DNA of 64,000 bases from Hofstenia miamia (GCA_004352715.1 SCFE01000013.1:1576878-1640877), one strand, 5' to 3'; positions 1-11,982 are shown, numbered from the stretch's first letter. Made by a program: numbers and translations. The notes: generated from the letters alone by a model not told the origin.

Positions 1-48
1 AAGTCCTATTCGAATTTAGATTTGGTTATCAAATTTATAAATTACATA

Positions 49-798
49 CAGGGTCCGCCATAAGTCACTACGAGTTTTTTGTTTAATAAGAAAGAGTAAA
101 ATATACTTTTTTAAAAAACTGTATAATTCAGGTATAGGTACAGGTATAGCAGGTAAACAATACATAAAATAAATTTGAAAATATATAAGCAAGATAACTA
201 TGAATTAAATGTCAAATGGGTCCACTTGGAGACCATTATGTTCGACACATAAGCGAAACCTCCTGAAAGTTCGATCATTTATTTTTCGGAGAACATCAGC
301 TGTAATCTTGTTGGTAATCTCATTGCGGACTACTTGTTTTAGGGCCTCTATATTATTAACCTTTTGAGACATTATTCCAGGTCTTATAATGCCCCACAAC
401 GCATTATCACAAGAGGTCAAATCTGGTGACCGTGGAGGGAAGGCGACGGGGCCGAATTTTCCAACCCATCGATCTGTAAATTGCATGTTAAGAAATTCTC
501 GAGTTTCTAGAGCCGTATGAGCAGGTGCTCCGTCTTGTTGGAAATGACTCTGCATAAAAATATCCCTGACAGTATAATGAAATAAGAACGTGTTTAAAAT
601 AAGGTCATAGATATTTATAAAACATAGATATTGAATTTTAAGGTGTCGAATTTTAAGTGTGTAATCGATAGCTATTTTTTGAATGTCTGTTTGAACCAAT
701 AAGAAACAATTATACACTGTTAGCTGAGATTAAAACTTGTCAATACATTTCTATGCTTATAACACAAAAAAACTCGTAGTGACTTATGGCGGACCCTG
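49..798 (-). mobile_element. Internally deleted mariner-like element, DD41D type
   Basis: A 750-bp element bounded by 32-bp inverted repeats that are identical base for base (49-80 and 767-798, beginning CAGGGTCCGCCATAAG) and flanked on both sides by TA, the target duplication of the Tc1/mariner superfamily. Inside, on the minus strand, lies the C-terminal third of a transposase. A full element of this type would be about 1.3 kb or more, so the N-terminal DNA-binding part and the first catalytic Asp are missing. This copy cannot make its own transposase and could move only if a relative supplied it. The perfect terminal repeats suggest a young insertion or selection for mobilisable ends. Confidence 0.9.
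205..573 (-). pseudogene. Mariner-like transposase, C-terminal fragment
   Basis: Open frame encoding the last two catalytic blocks of a DDE transposase. The second Asp lies in QQDGAPAHT and the third in the block PPRSPDLTSCDNALWG, with 41 residues between them, the spacing of the DD41D (rosa-like) mariner group. A PPRSPDLT block followed by a D..LWG motif is typical of arthropod and other invertebrate mariners. The open frame extends upstream to 717, but the part before about residue 49 has no mariner similarity and is AT-rich filler. The first catalytic Asp and the helix-turn-helix are absent, so this is a fragment, not a working gene. Confidence 0.85.
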
Positions 799-800
799 TA

Positions 801-2418
801 TTTTAAACTACCTTAATTTTAAATTACATGATGTGATTTGTGTGTGTGAGAGCACCTGATCAAAAGTGTTGTGTTCTGTTGTGAGTGTATTAGTAAACGT
901 CGTAATCATAGGGACACACTGCCCCCCCCCCTCAAAGAACATGATTACATACCCAAACATTAGTCAACATTGAATTGGGAGAGAGCCATTGTCATGGCAA
1001 CAGTGCTAGTGCCAATGGTAATATAGAGACCTCCTTTATTTAACTCTGGATTAGATAATAATATAGAAACGAAACTTTGCGCAAAAATATTCTTCATACT
1101 AGTACCATTAAATTAGAATATTCAGAAATGTGATACTGTCATTATTTTTGATGACGTCATCTCATCTTAAAATTTTTCAGATTTTCCTTAAATAAATTAA
1201 ATATTGGTTTCCTCAGCTGGAACGATTCAATTCACTAGAATTCACTCCTAACTTAATAACTATAAATATCTTGCTTATTATGCTTACTTTTTTCATATTA
1301 ATAATAACAGGTTTTTGCAAAATCTGGCAGTCTGTAAGCATCGGTTGAAAAACAATATACATAAAATGCGCAGATATTTAGAAATAATTAGAAGGGAATT
1401 AGGATCTCCAGAAAAAGTTAGGAAAGATCACCAAATTTTAATCAAGAGAGCCCCACAACTTTATTAATCAAAAGCTTAGGGGGAGGAGAAGTCCTTCTAC
1501 CACAGGTTGAATAGGTCTAAGGCAATATCCTTAGTTTTTACATTGAGCTGCCAATTATGAGAGGTCCTTTCTGCTCAAAAGCTTGCATTTGGCTCACTTA
1601 TTTCGATTGGATTGGAGCAAGAGATAGAAAAGAAAATCGATACTAATTTGTTTTAACTCAAATGCTTTTATATTCTATGTGAAGTGGGAATGTCATGCTT
1701 TAGAGGAGTCATTCTTCTTCTAAGTTCTTCTTTGAAAATGTTTTATTTACAAAAAATCTTTTTTCACTTACTAAAATTCAAGTCCAAAAACATACAAAAT
1801 GGTTCTTGATAGTCAGGGATTAATGTAGAGAAGTTCGACTATTTCTAACCCCCGTGAAAAAATACGGACGCGAATGTCATCTTATAAGAAGATTGTTATA
1901 GAAATTAAGGTAGTCATTGATTTTTCTAACCTGGAATCATCTGCAAATGTTGCTGACATTCATAAGTTATTGAGACGCTTCCCGGCTGATTTAGATCAGA
2001 ATTGTGAGGATGAATTTTATTTTTTAGGAGTGACTTTTTGCCAACACTTGAAAGTTCGTTAAAAAGTTCCCCAAAGACAATGTCAGCAACGAGGGTACTT
2101 ACTGCCTTCCCAAACGCTGCTGCTTCTCTTAGGCTATTTCTAACACTACCAGTTACAGTATGTGGAGGAGAACGCTATTTTTAAAAGTTTGAGTTGATCA
2201 AAAAAAATTAGAGGACTTCTATGAATCATCAACGTTTAAATGCTTTATTCATCATGAGTATTGAACGTGATGTTTGCAGAAAATTAAGATTTTAGTAAAA
2301 CAGTCGAACTTTTTACGCAGGAAAAACGACGAAAAACGAAATTTCTTCCATCTTGATATTTTAAAGGATTGCAGTGAAAAAATGTTAACTCATTTTGGTA
2401 TCTGTTTATTGTAGTCCC
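801..2418. other. AT-rich DNA, nothing recognised
   Basis: No convincing gene or element seen. It contains a run of ten C near 921-932 and one 62-codon open frame at 1874-2062 with no recognisable motif. Confidence 0.5.
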
Positions 2419-2485
2419 TTATATATATGTATATATATATATATATATATTTATATATACTGCAGATATATATATATATATATAC
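2419..2485. repeat. (TA)n microsatellite, two blocks
   Basis: Two TA arrays separated by a short spacer containing CTGCAG. It is one of about fifteen TA arrays in the window. Confidence 0.95.
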
Positions 2486-2601
2486 CAGTAGAGAATCTTA
2501 GTAGATGTTCAATCCATTCTATTGTATTATATTGTAGGACTAGATCTAGATGAAAGGTTGCAAAATCTAAAAATACTTGTAAACATTTAGAATTAAATTA
2601 A

Positions 2602-3294
2602 CCCTTTCTGGACCAGTACAATAAATAAGCAACTTTTTCAACTTATTTAAACATTATTTGACTCTGTAGATCATAAGAAAGACCATAGCACAAAAATCTG
2701 TCATTTTTTATTTATTTTATTGGTTCAAATTCTAAAATAACAATGCTAATTATTATTTTCTGTACAAAAAACATCCACATTTTCTTGTAATAATAAGGAA
2801 CTGACATAATATAAAATTATTATTAGATATGGTGCAAGTTTCTTTGCCATTAGGCATACAATACATGTTAGGATAATAACGTTAGGCTATTTAATTGTTT
2901 CCTCAAAAACCTGTTGTCCTCATTTGAGGACGGAAGTTCAGAGGGTCGTATCTTGAAAATTATTGTAGATTTAAATTGTTTGAACACATTTATATGATCA
3001 GATATGTCTTAAAAGTAATCAAATAAAATCTCACCTCTAATCAGCCTTCAGAAGATTAATTTTGGTACTAAAACTCGACAGCAAAAATAACAATGTTGAT
3101 CAGTTACAATGTGGTAAAGAAGCATACAACTAATTCATGTCCAAGCTGAAACTTGTAAGTGGTGGGGCTATTTAGTTATTTATCAGTCCTCAAATAAGGA
3201 CACCAGGCTTATATGGAAAGAATACAAGCTATGTAGTAATAATGCACATCCATTAATTATCTGTCCTCATATGTGGACGTTGGGCTTCAAAGGG
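2602..3294. mobile_element. piggyBac-like MITE
   Basis: A 693-bp element flanked by TTAA on each side (2598-2601 and 3295-3298). The ends read CCCTTTCTGG on the left and, reverse-complemented, CCCTTTGAAG on the right. CCC ends and a TTAA target duplication are diagnostic of piggyBac-type transposons. It has no transposase. A near-palindromic motif related to TCCTCATTTGAGGA occurs three times inside (near 2916, 3184 and 3264), which may be subterminal transposase sites. Host flanks are unrecognised. Confidence 0.8.
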
Positions 3295-3298
3295 TTAA

Positions 3299-5254
3299 TA
3301 ACGATCACCAGTCTAACACTTTAATGAAATATATTTCAATCGACGTTGTCAGCTACCTATTACAAATGTTTCTGGAAAGTTCTGTAATTTTTAGTATGCA
3401 ATGATCAATCTTATTATATTATGTTGTCAAATGACAGAATTAATTTTAATTACAAAAAACGCATTCAGATTAAGTTCATTCTAATCCTCATTTTCTATTG
3501 TCTATTTGGGAATCAATTTAATTTCTTCAAACATTACTGTATTTATATTAATTATATTGCATTCTACTTGTTTCTGCATTATTAATTGTTTTACATTTAA
3601 GACGTCTAGTAATCAATTGTCGAATGAAAAAACATAAACATTCGAGAATAACTGAGTTTTCCTCGAAGAACTTCGTAATCGTCTTTTTAGAGTTTGAGTA
3701 AATTATTTAACCAAGATTATAGCTGATATTTATAATGCATATTCTTGATTTTTTTAAAACTGCATGCTAATTGAATGGCTAAAAAGTCTGTCAACTATTT
3801 TCAAGGTTTCATGGGATGTTCTGTAAAAATATTTTAAAAAACATGATCCTTGAAAACTTATAGTATTGTGATTCTCGAAAGACGATTTTTCCCTTTCTTT
3901 AAAAGCATTTATTTATCCACAAATCACACCGACCCAATTGAAATATTTAATACCCAACTCAAAACTCTACTACATGAACCAAAGCTGACTGAGTTAAAGT
4001 TCCAGATATTTTTTACATTATAATAACAATAACTACAGTGGAAGTCTTTAAAATGAGCTGAAGTAATATTTAAACCAGAGGTTTGGTTAAAGTTTTCAAT
4101 ATAAATACGAAAATGCAGTGTTCACTCAATAATATCTTTTCCTTAATTAATGATTGATTCTTTGTAATTAAATGAGTTTCGTCGAAGTGATCAGTTCCTA
4201 GTCAATCAGAATGAAGCGATAATTTCTCCATTACATTTTATAAAACACCAGAACTTTATAATACTTAAATGTTCTATAATATTATTATCAGAGATCGTGT
4301 AATGTAACAAACATTCGAGTTCATAGTTGCATAAAACCGAATAGTTAGGTGCAAATGACACATAGGTGTTGTGCTTGACATGTAGAACATAGAAAGGGGC
4401 AATTAATCAAATAGATACTACATCGTGGGGAAGTTATAGGATTTCCATAAGTTGGAATTATTGATAAATCAAATCGTTTATCGGTATTAAAAGCATATAT
4501 AATAGATTTATTTTAAAATTGAGCAAACAGTATGGCTATAGTAACATCGAAGTGGTTGCTATTAAGTTTTTTGCTCTGATTTTTGCTGTATTCTGAAAAA
4601 TCGGTGTTTCAATATTGGAAGAATAATATAATGTAGCCACGCAAGAACTTTTTTCACACAGATTTTCAGAAACCGCTTGCCAATATCTCTAGTTTGTGAA
4701 TCTTCAATATGTCATGCATGGAAATTTTTTTTCGAAAAGTTATTGGAATTTTACCAAAAATGATTTTTCAATATTTCTATTAACAATGAAATTATCTTCA
4801 AAATTTCTAACGAAATACTAAATATAGTTAAATATCATCATTTAGAGATTAACATGAATGATCAAAACAAATTGTTTTTTTAAAAAGACTTATTATTGTT
4901 GGCACTACGTTGATGGTATGGATAAAAGTTTGCATCACTATTGGATAAATAAATAATTTGTGTTAAACTAAATAACTTCAGTTTGCACATTTATATACTC
5001 GTTGATATTTAATAAGTTAGAATAAGAGGCATGATGTCAATGATGGTAACCTCGTTTGTCCACCCGCGTATGTAAATCTATTCCCAGTGTTCAATATTAA
5101 TAAGTAAAGCATTTGTTATAGATATTACGTGATCTAATTTAATTCATGTATGGACACTGGGCTGAGAATACAACAGAGAACAGAACAACAAAGCATTTGA
5201 AACCTTCCAAGGAAACCTCGCACGCCTTTTAACTATGACTAGATGCTACCCAAA
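3299..5254. other. AT-rich DNA, nothing recognised
   Basis: About 2 kb with no open frame of note and no recognisable element. A short GC-richer stretch lies near 5045-5095, upstream (in + coordinates) of the candidate minus-strand exon at 5.4 kb. Confidence 0.5.
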
Positions 5255-5255
5255 N

Positions 5256-5282
5256 TATATATATATATATATATATATATAT
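5256..5282. repeat. (TA)n microsatellite after a single-N join
   Basis: TA array starting directly after the single N at 5255, so its length is not reliable. Confidence 0.9.
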
Positions 5283-5326
5283 ACTTTTTAGAATTATGTT
5301 ATAGTAAAACAAATTTTATTACATAC

Positions 5327-5451
5327 CCTTGTGCTGATCCACCACCTGTTATACTGGCAGCTGCTCCAATTGCTGAGGTGCGCGGGGGACCACTGTCCAC
5401 CACAGAGCAGAAGAAAGCGATAAAAACCATTCCACGATAAAATAACATCAT
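5327..5451 (-). CDS. Possible first coding exon with signal peptide
   Basis: On the minus strand an ATG ATG (5451-5446) follows an in-frame TGA two codons upstream and opens 41 codons. The N-terminus has a hydrophobic core (GMVFIAFFCSVV) followed by a small-residue stretch rich in Gly, Ala, Ser and Pro, as in a secreted protein with cleavage near CSVVDSG. The frame runs into G|GTATGT, a good splice donor, at 5326. The patch is clearly richer in G+C than its surroundings. I do not recognise the protein. A 27-nt ag..gt-flanked segment near 5050-5080 on the same strand would continue in frame, but this is speculative. It is the best host-gene candidate here, and the inference rests on composition, signal peptide and donor only. 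Confidence 0.3.
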
Positions 5452-6240
5452 ATATCATTTTCAGTGCAGATATATCCCCGGAACATTGTAATAATCCCTA
5501 AATCCACAAAATAGAAATTCGAGACAGTTTTCCAGGTTAATTTAACTCTAACTGAGAAGAAATGCATTTACTAAAGATATCCTTTGATTGGTCAGAATGA
5601 ATTACAAGGACACGTTGCGGTAAGACACTGCATTTAAAGTGTCAAGTTCGCATAGTCTTAGCACATCAGAATGCGGAAGATTTCTAAAAAAACACAATGC
5701 CAATTGTTTAACTTTTCTACTTTGCCACAATTAAGTTTATTTACTTTTGTTGTCTTTTATGTTCTCACATAAAGAACTAAGTTTAAAATGCGGAAAGTAA
5801 TTGAAGTCCTTCTGAAATTTTTAAATAAAATTAAATTTTCAGTGTCTGCTCATTTTGAGAATATTTACAAGTAACTCTTTTGAATGAATGAGTAACCAAT
5901 AAAGTTTTAAGAATATAAAAATAAATGCGTTGCTTTCTAAATACATACAGGTCCAGCTCTCCAAACCAATCGGATGCGTCGTAGTAGTAACAGGCATTCT
6001 TATTATAAAACACCAAAATATGTTGCAAATTGCAATGACTAATATTTGAAACGTTAATAAAAATATCGAAAACTATATAAAACATATTTCATTAATTGGT
6101 GTGTCTGAAAAAAAATTAATTTTGACATTTTCAGTGCATGTTCATTTTAAATTTTTTTCATATTTTGAGGAAACATATGTATAATATTGATACCAGTGAC
6201 TAGAAATTAAGTTTTTCGCTTTCAAATTGCTTAAGCCTTT
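5452..6240. other. AT-rich DNA, nothing recognised
   Basis: Contains an 84-codon minus-strand open frame at 5831-6085 with no recognisable motif. The phrase ATTTTCAGTG recurs near 5455, 5835 and 6129. Confidence 0.4.
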
Positions 6241-6244
6241 GTAA

Positions 6245-7010
6245 ATGATAATTCTTAGTTGTGAAGAATTATTATTATTATTATTATTATTGTTATTTTT
6301 CATCCTGGTATTCTTCTCAGCTCAGGGAACTCACCAGTTCTTAGGGAGTTTGAGCGCTTTCCTCAGGACTCTAGTTATTCCTAACAGTGCTGCTTTTTTT
6401 TACTACATCAACTCTCCTTTCGGTAATCTCATTCTCACACCCTGCTATCAGATGATCTACTGACTCCAACCCTTTCTAACATAGCCTACACTTATCGCTT
6501 ACTTGCACTTTTCTGTCTATATGCTTCTTCAACCACTTTATCCTAATTGCCTGCTCCTGTGCCGCCATTAACAGTGCTTCTGTTTCTCTCTTTAGTCAGC
6601 CATTTGTTGCTCTCTTCTCGGCTACACTTTTCTGTATTCCTCCAGTATTCTCCATACATCATCTTCTGTCTATACCTTGTTTGTCTCTCTGTTTCTATTC
6701 TTCTCTGGTTTGTTTTCTTTCCCCAGCCTCTGTTCTTATCTTACTTAACTCCATTGTGACCTCCAGTAGAGAACATTTAGGTTCCCGTAGGTTGCCGTTT
6801 CTACATATTCCTTTAGCCCTAGTGCTTTTGCTTCCACAACTTCCTTCACACTTAGCAGTCCTTTCCCTCCTTAATTCCTTGCCATGTACACTCTCCATTT
6901 AAGTTGAAAGCCCTCTATGCTGCTAATATTTTTTCCTTGTCTCCCTATCTAGCTCCTTCAGCGAATTCTTGTTCCACCTAGCTACTCCTACTGAGTTTCT
7001 CAACTCTGGC
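6245..7010 (-). pseudogene. Non-LTR retrotransposon relic, RT C-terminus and CCHC
   Basis: Minus-strand remnant of a LINE pol. Reading from 7000 downward: a segment with KELDRETRK, typical of the region after the RT core; then, after a stop and a frameshift, GLLSVKEVVEAKALGLKEY, the R..GL.S.E..V...GL..Y block of these elements; then AAQEQAIRIKW, and a Cys-His motif CRLC followed by ESVDHLIAGC (6430-6490). This block order is seen in non-LTR elements with a C-terminal CCHC plus restriction-like endonuclease. The endonuclease itself is not found here, because the sequence runs into a (TTA)n stretch at 6266-6295. It is broken by at least two stops and two frameshifts. A related fragment that includes the endonuclease lies at 15.05-15.7 kb. 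Confidence 0.7.
6266..6297. repeat. (TTA)n stretch
   Basis: Run of ATT/TTA triplets inside the 3' part of the minus-strand LINE relic, possibly derived from its A-rich tail. Confidence 0.7.
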
Positions 7011-7590
7011 ATTGCCCACGTATTAATTTTAAAAGAAACATGTACACAACATTAATTTTTAGAAAAACTTCAGGCGAAATATTATGTGCCCATTCCCGCA
7101 CTACTCGTTCTAGAAGGCAAAGTGCCGCTCGTGTCCCCGGAAGATGCTGTGTGCTTCGGGCATTCCAACGGCCTACGGGTGGCCCGCTAAACACTAATTA
7201 GAATATTAATATATAGATAAATTACTTCTGTAATTCCTACTGTTTTGTTAATTATAGACTCCACAATGCATTTGATTTTTGTAAGTAATGCGATAAAGCA
7301 TACTAAAAGAAATGGATAGACAGAACTTGGCTGTTCAGTTCGAAGAGATAAAATTTGCACACATCATATTGACAATGAAATGACAAAATGATGCATTCGA
7401 AGTTAACCGTTTATCAATCAAATGGGTGAAATTGATGTCTATATTGTTTGCTACCCCAGTGCAACTAGAATTTTTAAAGTTTGTCCATGGGACAATATTT
7501 TGATTCCCCCACCATCCACAATTTTTTTGCGATCTTCATAGGACGCACGAATCCCCACAACATAAATTTTATAGTTATTTTTTTAAAATT
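7011..7590. other. Unassigned DNA with a GC-rich patch
   Basis: A patch of about 110 bp at 7080-7190 is strikingly GC-rich for this window and is open on both strands (64 codons on minus, 7000-7194). I could not identify the product; it may be another mobile-element remnant. The rest is AT-rich and unrecognised. Confidence 0.4.
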
Positions 7591-7591
7591 G

Positions 7592-7615
7592 ATATATATA
7601 TATATATATATATAT
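7592..7615. repeat. (TA)n microsatellite
   Basis: TA array about 170 bp upstream of the first Penelope-like fragment. Confidence 0.9.
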
Positions 7616-7784
7616 TGGGAGGAAAACTAAATTTCTGATTAAAATATTAAATGAAAATTTGAATTCACAATGCCAAACTTGACGCTATTGCTAAAAATCA
7701 AAGTTATTGTGTTAATCATTGCAGAAAAAATTTGTGAAGATGAGTGTTTCTAAACTTATGAACAGTACTGTACACATAAATTTA

Positions 7785-8186
7785 GCTTCTTCCAATGTGA
7801 TGATTGTAAGAAATCTTACATCGGAGAAACAAAAAGACATCTAGGAACCAGGATAAAAGAATATCTAAATGTGGACCTAAGATCAGAAATATATTTACAT
7901 ACTACAAGAGAAAATGATTTCTATGTACTACTAAGATCAAACTATCCAAAAACCGATGAAGCAATTTTCATTAAGGAAACTTAAAACATTATGGCATAAA
8001 TATACAATAAAGCATGTTAACATTAAATGTATTTCAGAAGTGAATGCAATATTGATCTATAAAGTGTAGTTATTATAAATTTATTATCGCATTATAGTTA
8101 TACTGAAAATGATTTAAAATCGAAACCGGGCTATTCTAAAGTCAAGCAAACATGAATATATTAAAACTGAGAATCTTTAATTTGGA

Positions 8187-8187
<1 letters not shown>
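7785..8187 (+). pseudogene. Penelope-like element 3' fragment 1 (GIY-YIG)
   Basis: Encodes FQCDDCKKSYIGETKRHLGTRI, the start of the GIY-YIG endonuclease domain at the C-terminus of Penelope-like retroelement proteins: a C..C pair, SYIGET in place of the second YIG half, and the conserved R..TRIK block. It continues with a degenerate EAIFIKET C-terminus. The whole reverse transcriptase is missing, consistent with 5' truncation. A CTGA..GATT..AATCGAAAC stem motif follows at 8102-8126, then about 60 bp later a (TA)n array. Two relatives lie at 11.4 and 20.5 kb. Confidence 0.75.
8102..8126 (+). ncRNA. Hammerhead-like core motif of a Penelope-like element
   Basis: CTGA, then GATT-loop-AATC, directly followed by GAAAC. 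This is the relic form of the CTGATGA..GAAAC core known from hammerhead motifs of Penelope-like elements. The core is damaged (CTGAAAAT instead of CTGATGAT) and stems I and III were not identified, so self-cleavage is unlikely. Confidence 0.4.

Positions 8188-8220
<33 letters not shown>
8188..8220. repeat. (TA)n microsatellite
   Basis: Array at the 3' end of Penelope-like fragment 1. Confidence 0.9.
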
Positions 8221-8223
<3 letters not shown>

Positions 8224-8224
8224 T

Positions 8225-8437
8225 GGCGCGTTTAAGTTGGTAGGGGTGCGACCATCCCCTCTTTGCGGCCAACTGCGAACATTTAAAAAAAATGTCCTCT
8301 TTCCCTCAAAATTNNNNNNNNNNNNNNNNNNNNNNTATATATATATATGGCGCGTTTAAGTTGGTAGGGGTGCGACCATCCCCTCTTTGCGGCCAACTGC
8401 GAACATTTAAAAAAAATGTCCTCTTTCCCTCAAAATT
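8225..8437. repeat. 89-bp duplicate on both sides of a gap
   Basis: Positions 8225-8313 and 8349-8437 are the same 89 bp, each preceded by a TA array and separated by 22 N. This is most simply one locus assembled twice. The unit starts CAGTGGCGCG, which resembles hAT-type termini, but no right end was found. Confidence 0.85.
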
Positions 8438-10114
8438 GAAAATAGTTCACGTTAATTCAAGATGTTATCAATCGATTTGCTGCTAAAAACAGACGATTGC
8501 ATTTTGTATAAGCTTATGTCTTTTCAAAAAACATTTTTTCAATTTTTCTTCTGTCAAGGCGATACCTAGACATGCAATGAACTGCTAGTTGATATTAACT
8601 TTACCTGTTGAAATATAGAAACATTTATTATAGCAAATGCATAAAAATGGCTGAATAATGTTTCATTCTATAGCATTACATTAAATGATAAAAAGAAAAT
8701 TTAAGCAAACAAAATAGAAATTTAATTACATTTATATTTCAATATCTTTTTTGAATCTTTTCTAAACTTTGCGAAAGTTCTACTTGAATTGTTCAATAAG
8801 ATGTTTGATTATTTCAGACAAATTTCATTACGAGATTTAAACATAAATGTATGTTCAGAATTCCATTTCTCTAACTTAGCGCGTTCTAGAAATTTTTTCA
8901 CAAATTTTCTGTCAAATGTTGGAAAAACAAAACACAAAACGAGAAAAAAAATTACTAACTGATTACAAGGAATGTGTAAAACTCCTCTCATGAGCAATAG
9001 CTCATTTTTAGCAATTCGAGAAATATAGCCACAAACATATACAAGAACATAAATTGTATTCTCATCTAAGATAGACTGAACTTAGGCTTGCTGTCAAGCA
9101 GTTAATATAAGAAATTTCTTCTGCTTCAAAACACAGAACCACAAACTTCACAAATGTGAACCATTCAAAATTTGGCCATTCCATTGAGGTGCAAAAATAA
9201 CTTAGCTTGATTTAAGCGATTTGTTTGAATAAATTTTAGTAATTGCAACCAGCAGATTTTCTGAAATGCGCAAACAATATACCCAATTGCATCTATTTGT
9301 GCTGATACCCTCTAATTGTATGTACCAAATGTTGATCAACGCAATAAAAACATTAGTTGTCTTGCATTAATGTATTTGAAGTGTCAATCGTTAAAGATTT
9401 TGAACGAATTGAAGCCTTAACATGAGACATAGATTGAGCTAGCTCCCCAATTTTGAACATAAAATTTAGTTGATTTTGATTTAGTTGTGAAAGGCCTCTC
9501 AAATAAGTTCAATTTTCTCCTATATTGAATTTAAGACATGTCACTGTTTGCGGATAACGAATACTTGCCAAATAACAGTAACATATTGATATAAAGTTTT
9601 CTTAATGAATATAATGGAACATCAGTTCGATCATATAAATTTGTTGTTGTATCTTTAATATAATTTTTTAATTTAGTGAATCTGCACGTCTAATAACTTT
9701 TCTTTGTCAGATTTTTCAATATCCTCAACTATAGCAGCCAAGCACCTAAAGTTCATAGAGTTATCTCCACTCTTCTTTCTTGTCTAGAAAATTCATACGA
9801 ATTTCTTTAAAATCTGTGTAGTATAGGCAGTGATATCCTAAATCAGATTTATTCTGAAAACATGAAAACTTGAAAATGGAACCACAGAAATTGGTCTATA
9901 ACCGGATAACCGGTGCAAAATATTTTTGACTCGCAAGTACTTGATTGAAAATGTGAAATCGTTTGAATGAATGTCATTTACTAAATTGTCATCATTAATG
10001 TTATTCATATCATTGAATTAAGGTAATCCATCGAGCGGAGTTGTCCGAATTTCAAAACTAGCTCGTATAATGTTCTCCGCACTTTCAGTTATGGGGGAGG
10101 AATGATAGAAATAG

Positions 10115-10117
<3 letters not shown>
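8438..10117. other. AT-rich DNA, nothing recognised
   Basis: No supported gene. The minus-strand open frame at 8809-8997 (62 codons) has a hydrophobic stretch but no recognisable motif. Confidence 0.5.

Positions 10118-10151
<34 letters not shown>
10118..10151. repeat. (TA)n microsatellite
   Basis: Pure TA array with no recognisable element beside it. Confidence 0.9.
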
Positions 10152-10153
<2 letters not shown>

Positions 10154-11320
10154 TAATGAAGAGAATAGCATATTTATAATATAATATGTAAAACAATTTC
10201 AGGAAAAATGGTGTTCCCTATCGCTAGGTTGAGAGCACTTTGAATCTTTACAGGCCCCTCAAAATCAATTTTAACAACCTTACTTTTTATTGTTGAAGAG
10301 TCAATCTGATAGTTCAGTTAAGCAATTTTTGACAAGTAAGAATGCAACTTGAAGAAGATGAAGTATTTCTAAATGGAGCAGCAGTAATACTAGCAATTAC
10401 GTTCGCAGCTGAAGTGGATATCGTTGACCACTAATAGAGAATAGATGGTTCGTCTACTTCTTTAAATTGAAAATCAATAAAAATATATTTAAAAAGATTA
10501 GAGTTACATTACTTGACACATAAAACTCCAAAAAGCCCTTGAAATGAGACTATCTGCACCCCACCCCAGCCCACAAGGTACACTGTTCAAATCTAGAAAT
10601 TTAGCATAATACACTTCACACAATGAAGTAGCATTCAAAATTTGAAATCATCCTGTAAGTGAGAAGCAAACTGCAGTTATATATGTAGGTGATCGATGCA
10701 ATTACAGTCAAATTTAGTAAAAAAAAGTCGAATAATAATTTTTTTCCATGGCAAAGATTTGAAAATTTTCAAGCTTTTACTAATTCTCTTGTTCGACTCA
10801 CTTTAGAATTGTCTTTCAATTTACAATGCATTTTCACAGGATGCATATGTCAATAACATTCAGTTACTGCATGTACATTTTGAGCATCCCGTTGAGCACA
10901 TAATTAATTCACAATTGCATTATATGATTTTGAAACGGCCACCGACCCGGACCAGCCGGTTTTTCGCCGGCCTAGAATAACTAATAAGACATAAAAATAT
11001 ACCGTTCTAAACCGGTCGAATTTTTAACCAAAATAGTTAAAATTGGTCAAGATCAGAATCAATATAAAGACCAATAAATTAATTTTGTAGGAAAAGTTTC
11101 AAAAAACATTTTAAAAAGTGGAACATAAATATCACTTGTAGGTTGTAAAGCTGTTTTTTTCGTAAAGTGTTGTGTGTATATGCAAACCTCATTAGATGTA
11201 GATTGAGTTGGACCAACATTAATAATTCAGTCTCTCGCGAATCATTTCAGAGATGCGGTCACTATTAGGTAGTGCTTCCGTTGAGTCATTAAACGTATTA
11301 AAGGAGGCTTTTTCTAACGG
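10152..11320. other. Unassigned DNA with an ACCGG-rich patch
   Basis: Mostly AT-rich. At 10930-10975 there is a GC-rich patch with CCGGTTTTTCGCCGG followed by AACCGGTCG. A related GGCCGG-rich patch occurs at 18458-18490, so this may be a dispersed repeat. Confidence 0.4.
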
Positions 11321-11384
11321 TCAATGGCCATTGTATTTTCTATAATTTTATGTTTTTTGTTAACTAAGAAAGACATACATGTAT

Positions 11385-11982
11385 ATTGGAAAATACCATT
11401 CATTGAAAATAATACAATTCAATTGAAAAATAAGCTACGATCATTTAATACAATTCTAAAATTTACAAAGATTGTTCCAATATTTCAATCATTCAAAACA
11501 CTAATTTTAATTCGCAACCAAAGATCAAATAACAAAAGGATTGGCTTCATCATTAGTTTATAAATATACTTGTAATGATTGTAAGAAATCATATATCGGT
11601 GAAACCATCCGTCATTTTGATACGCGAATCAAAAAGAACATCAATGGCCATTTAAAATCAGAAATTTTTAATCATATTCATAATATCAACGTTGAAAATT
11701 TTAAGATCATTACAAGAACAAAGTATGCAAAAATTGCAGAAGCCATTGAAATTAACAACTTCAACAAAACAAAGTTATTAAATGAACAAATTAATCCAAC
11801 TAAGTATTTATATTTATTTTAGATTTCATTTTATAATTTTAGTGTAGTTTGTATTTGTATATTGTAAAAATATTTTTGCCGCAAATTATTTGCTGATGAT
11901 TATATAATATAATCGAAACGTTCAATGTGTTTTCCTTTTAGAATGTATTCATTAAGTGAACTTTCAAGAAACTATCATTTCA

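Noticed and set aside
6547-6902. Pyrimidine-rich plus-strand open frames encoding Leu/Ser-rich peptides
   Set aside because: They are the opposite strand of the purine-rich LINE coding relic.
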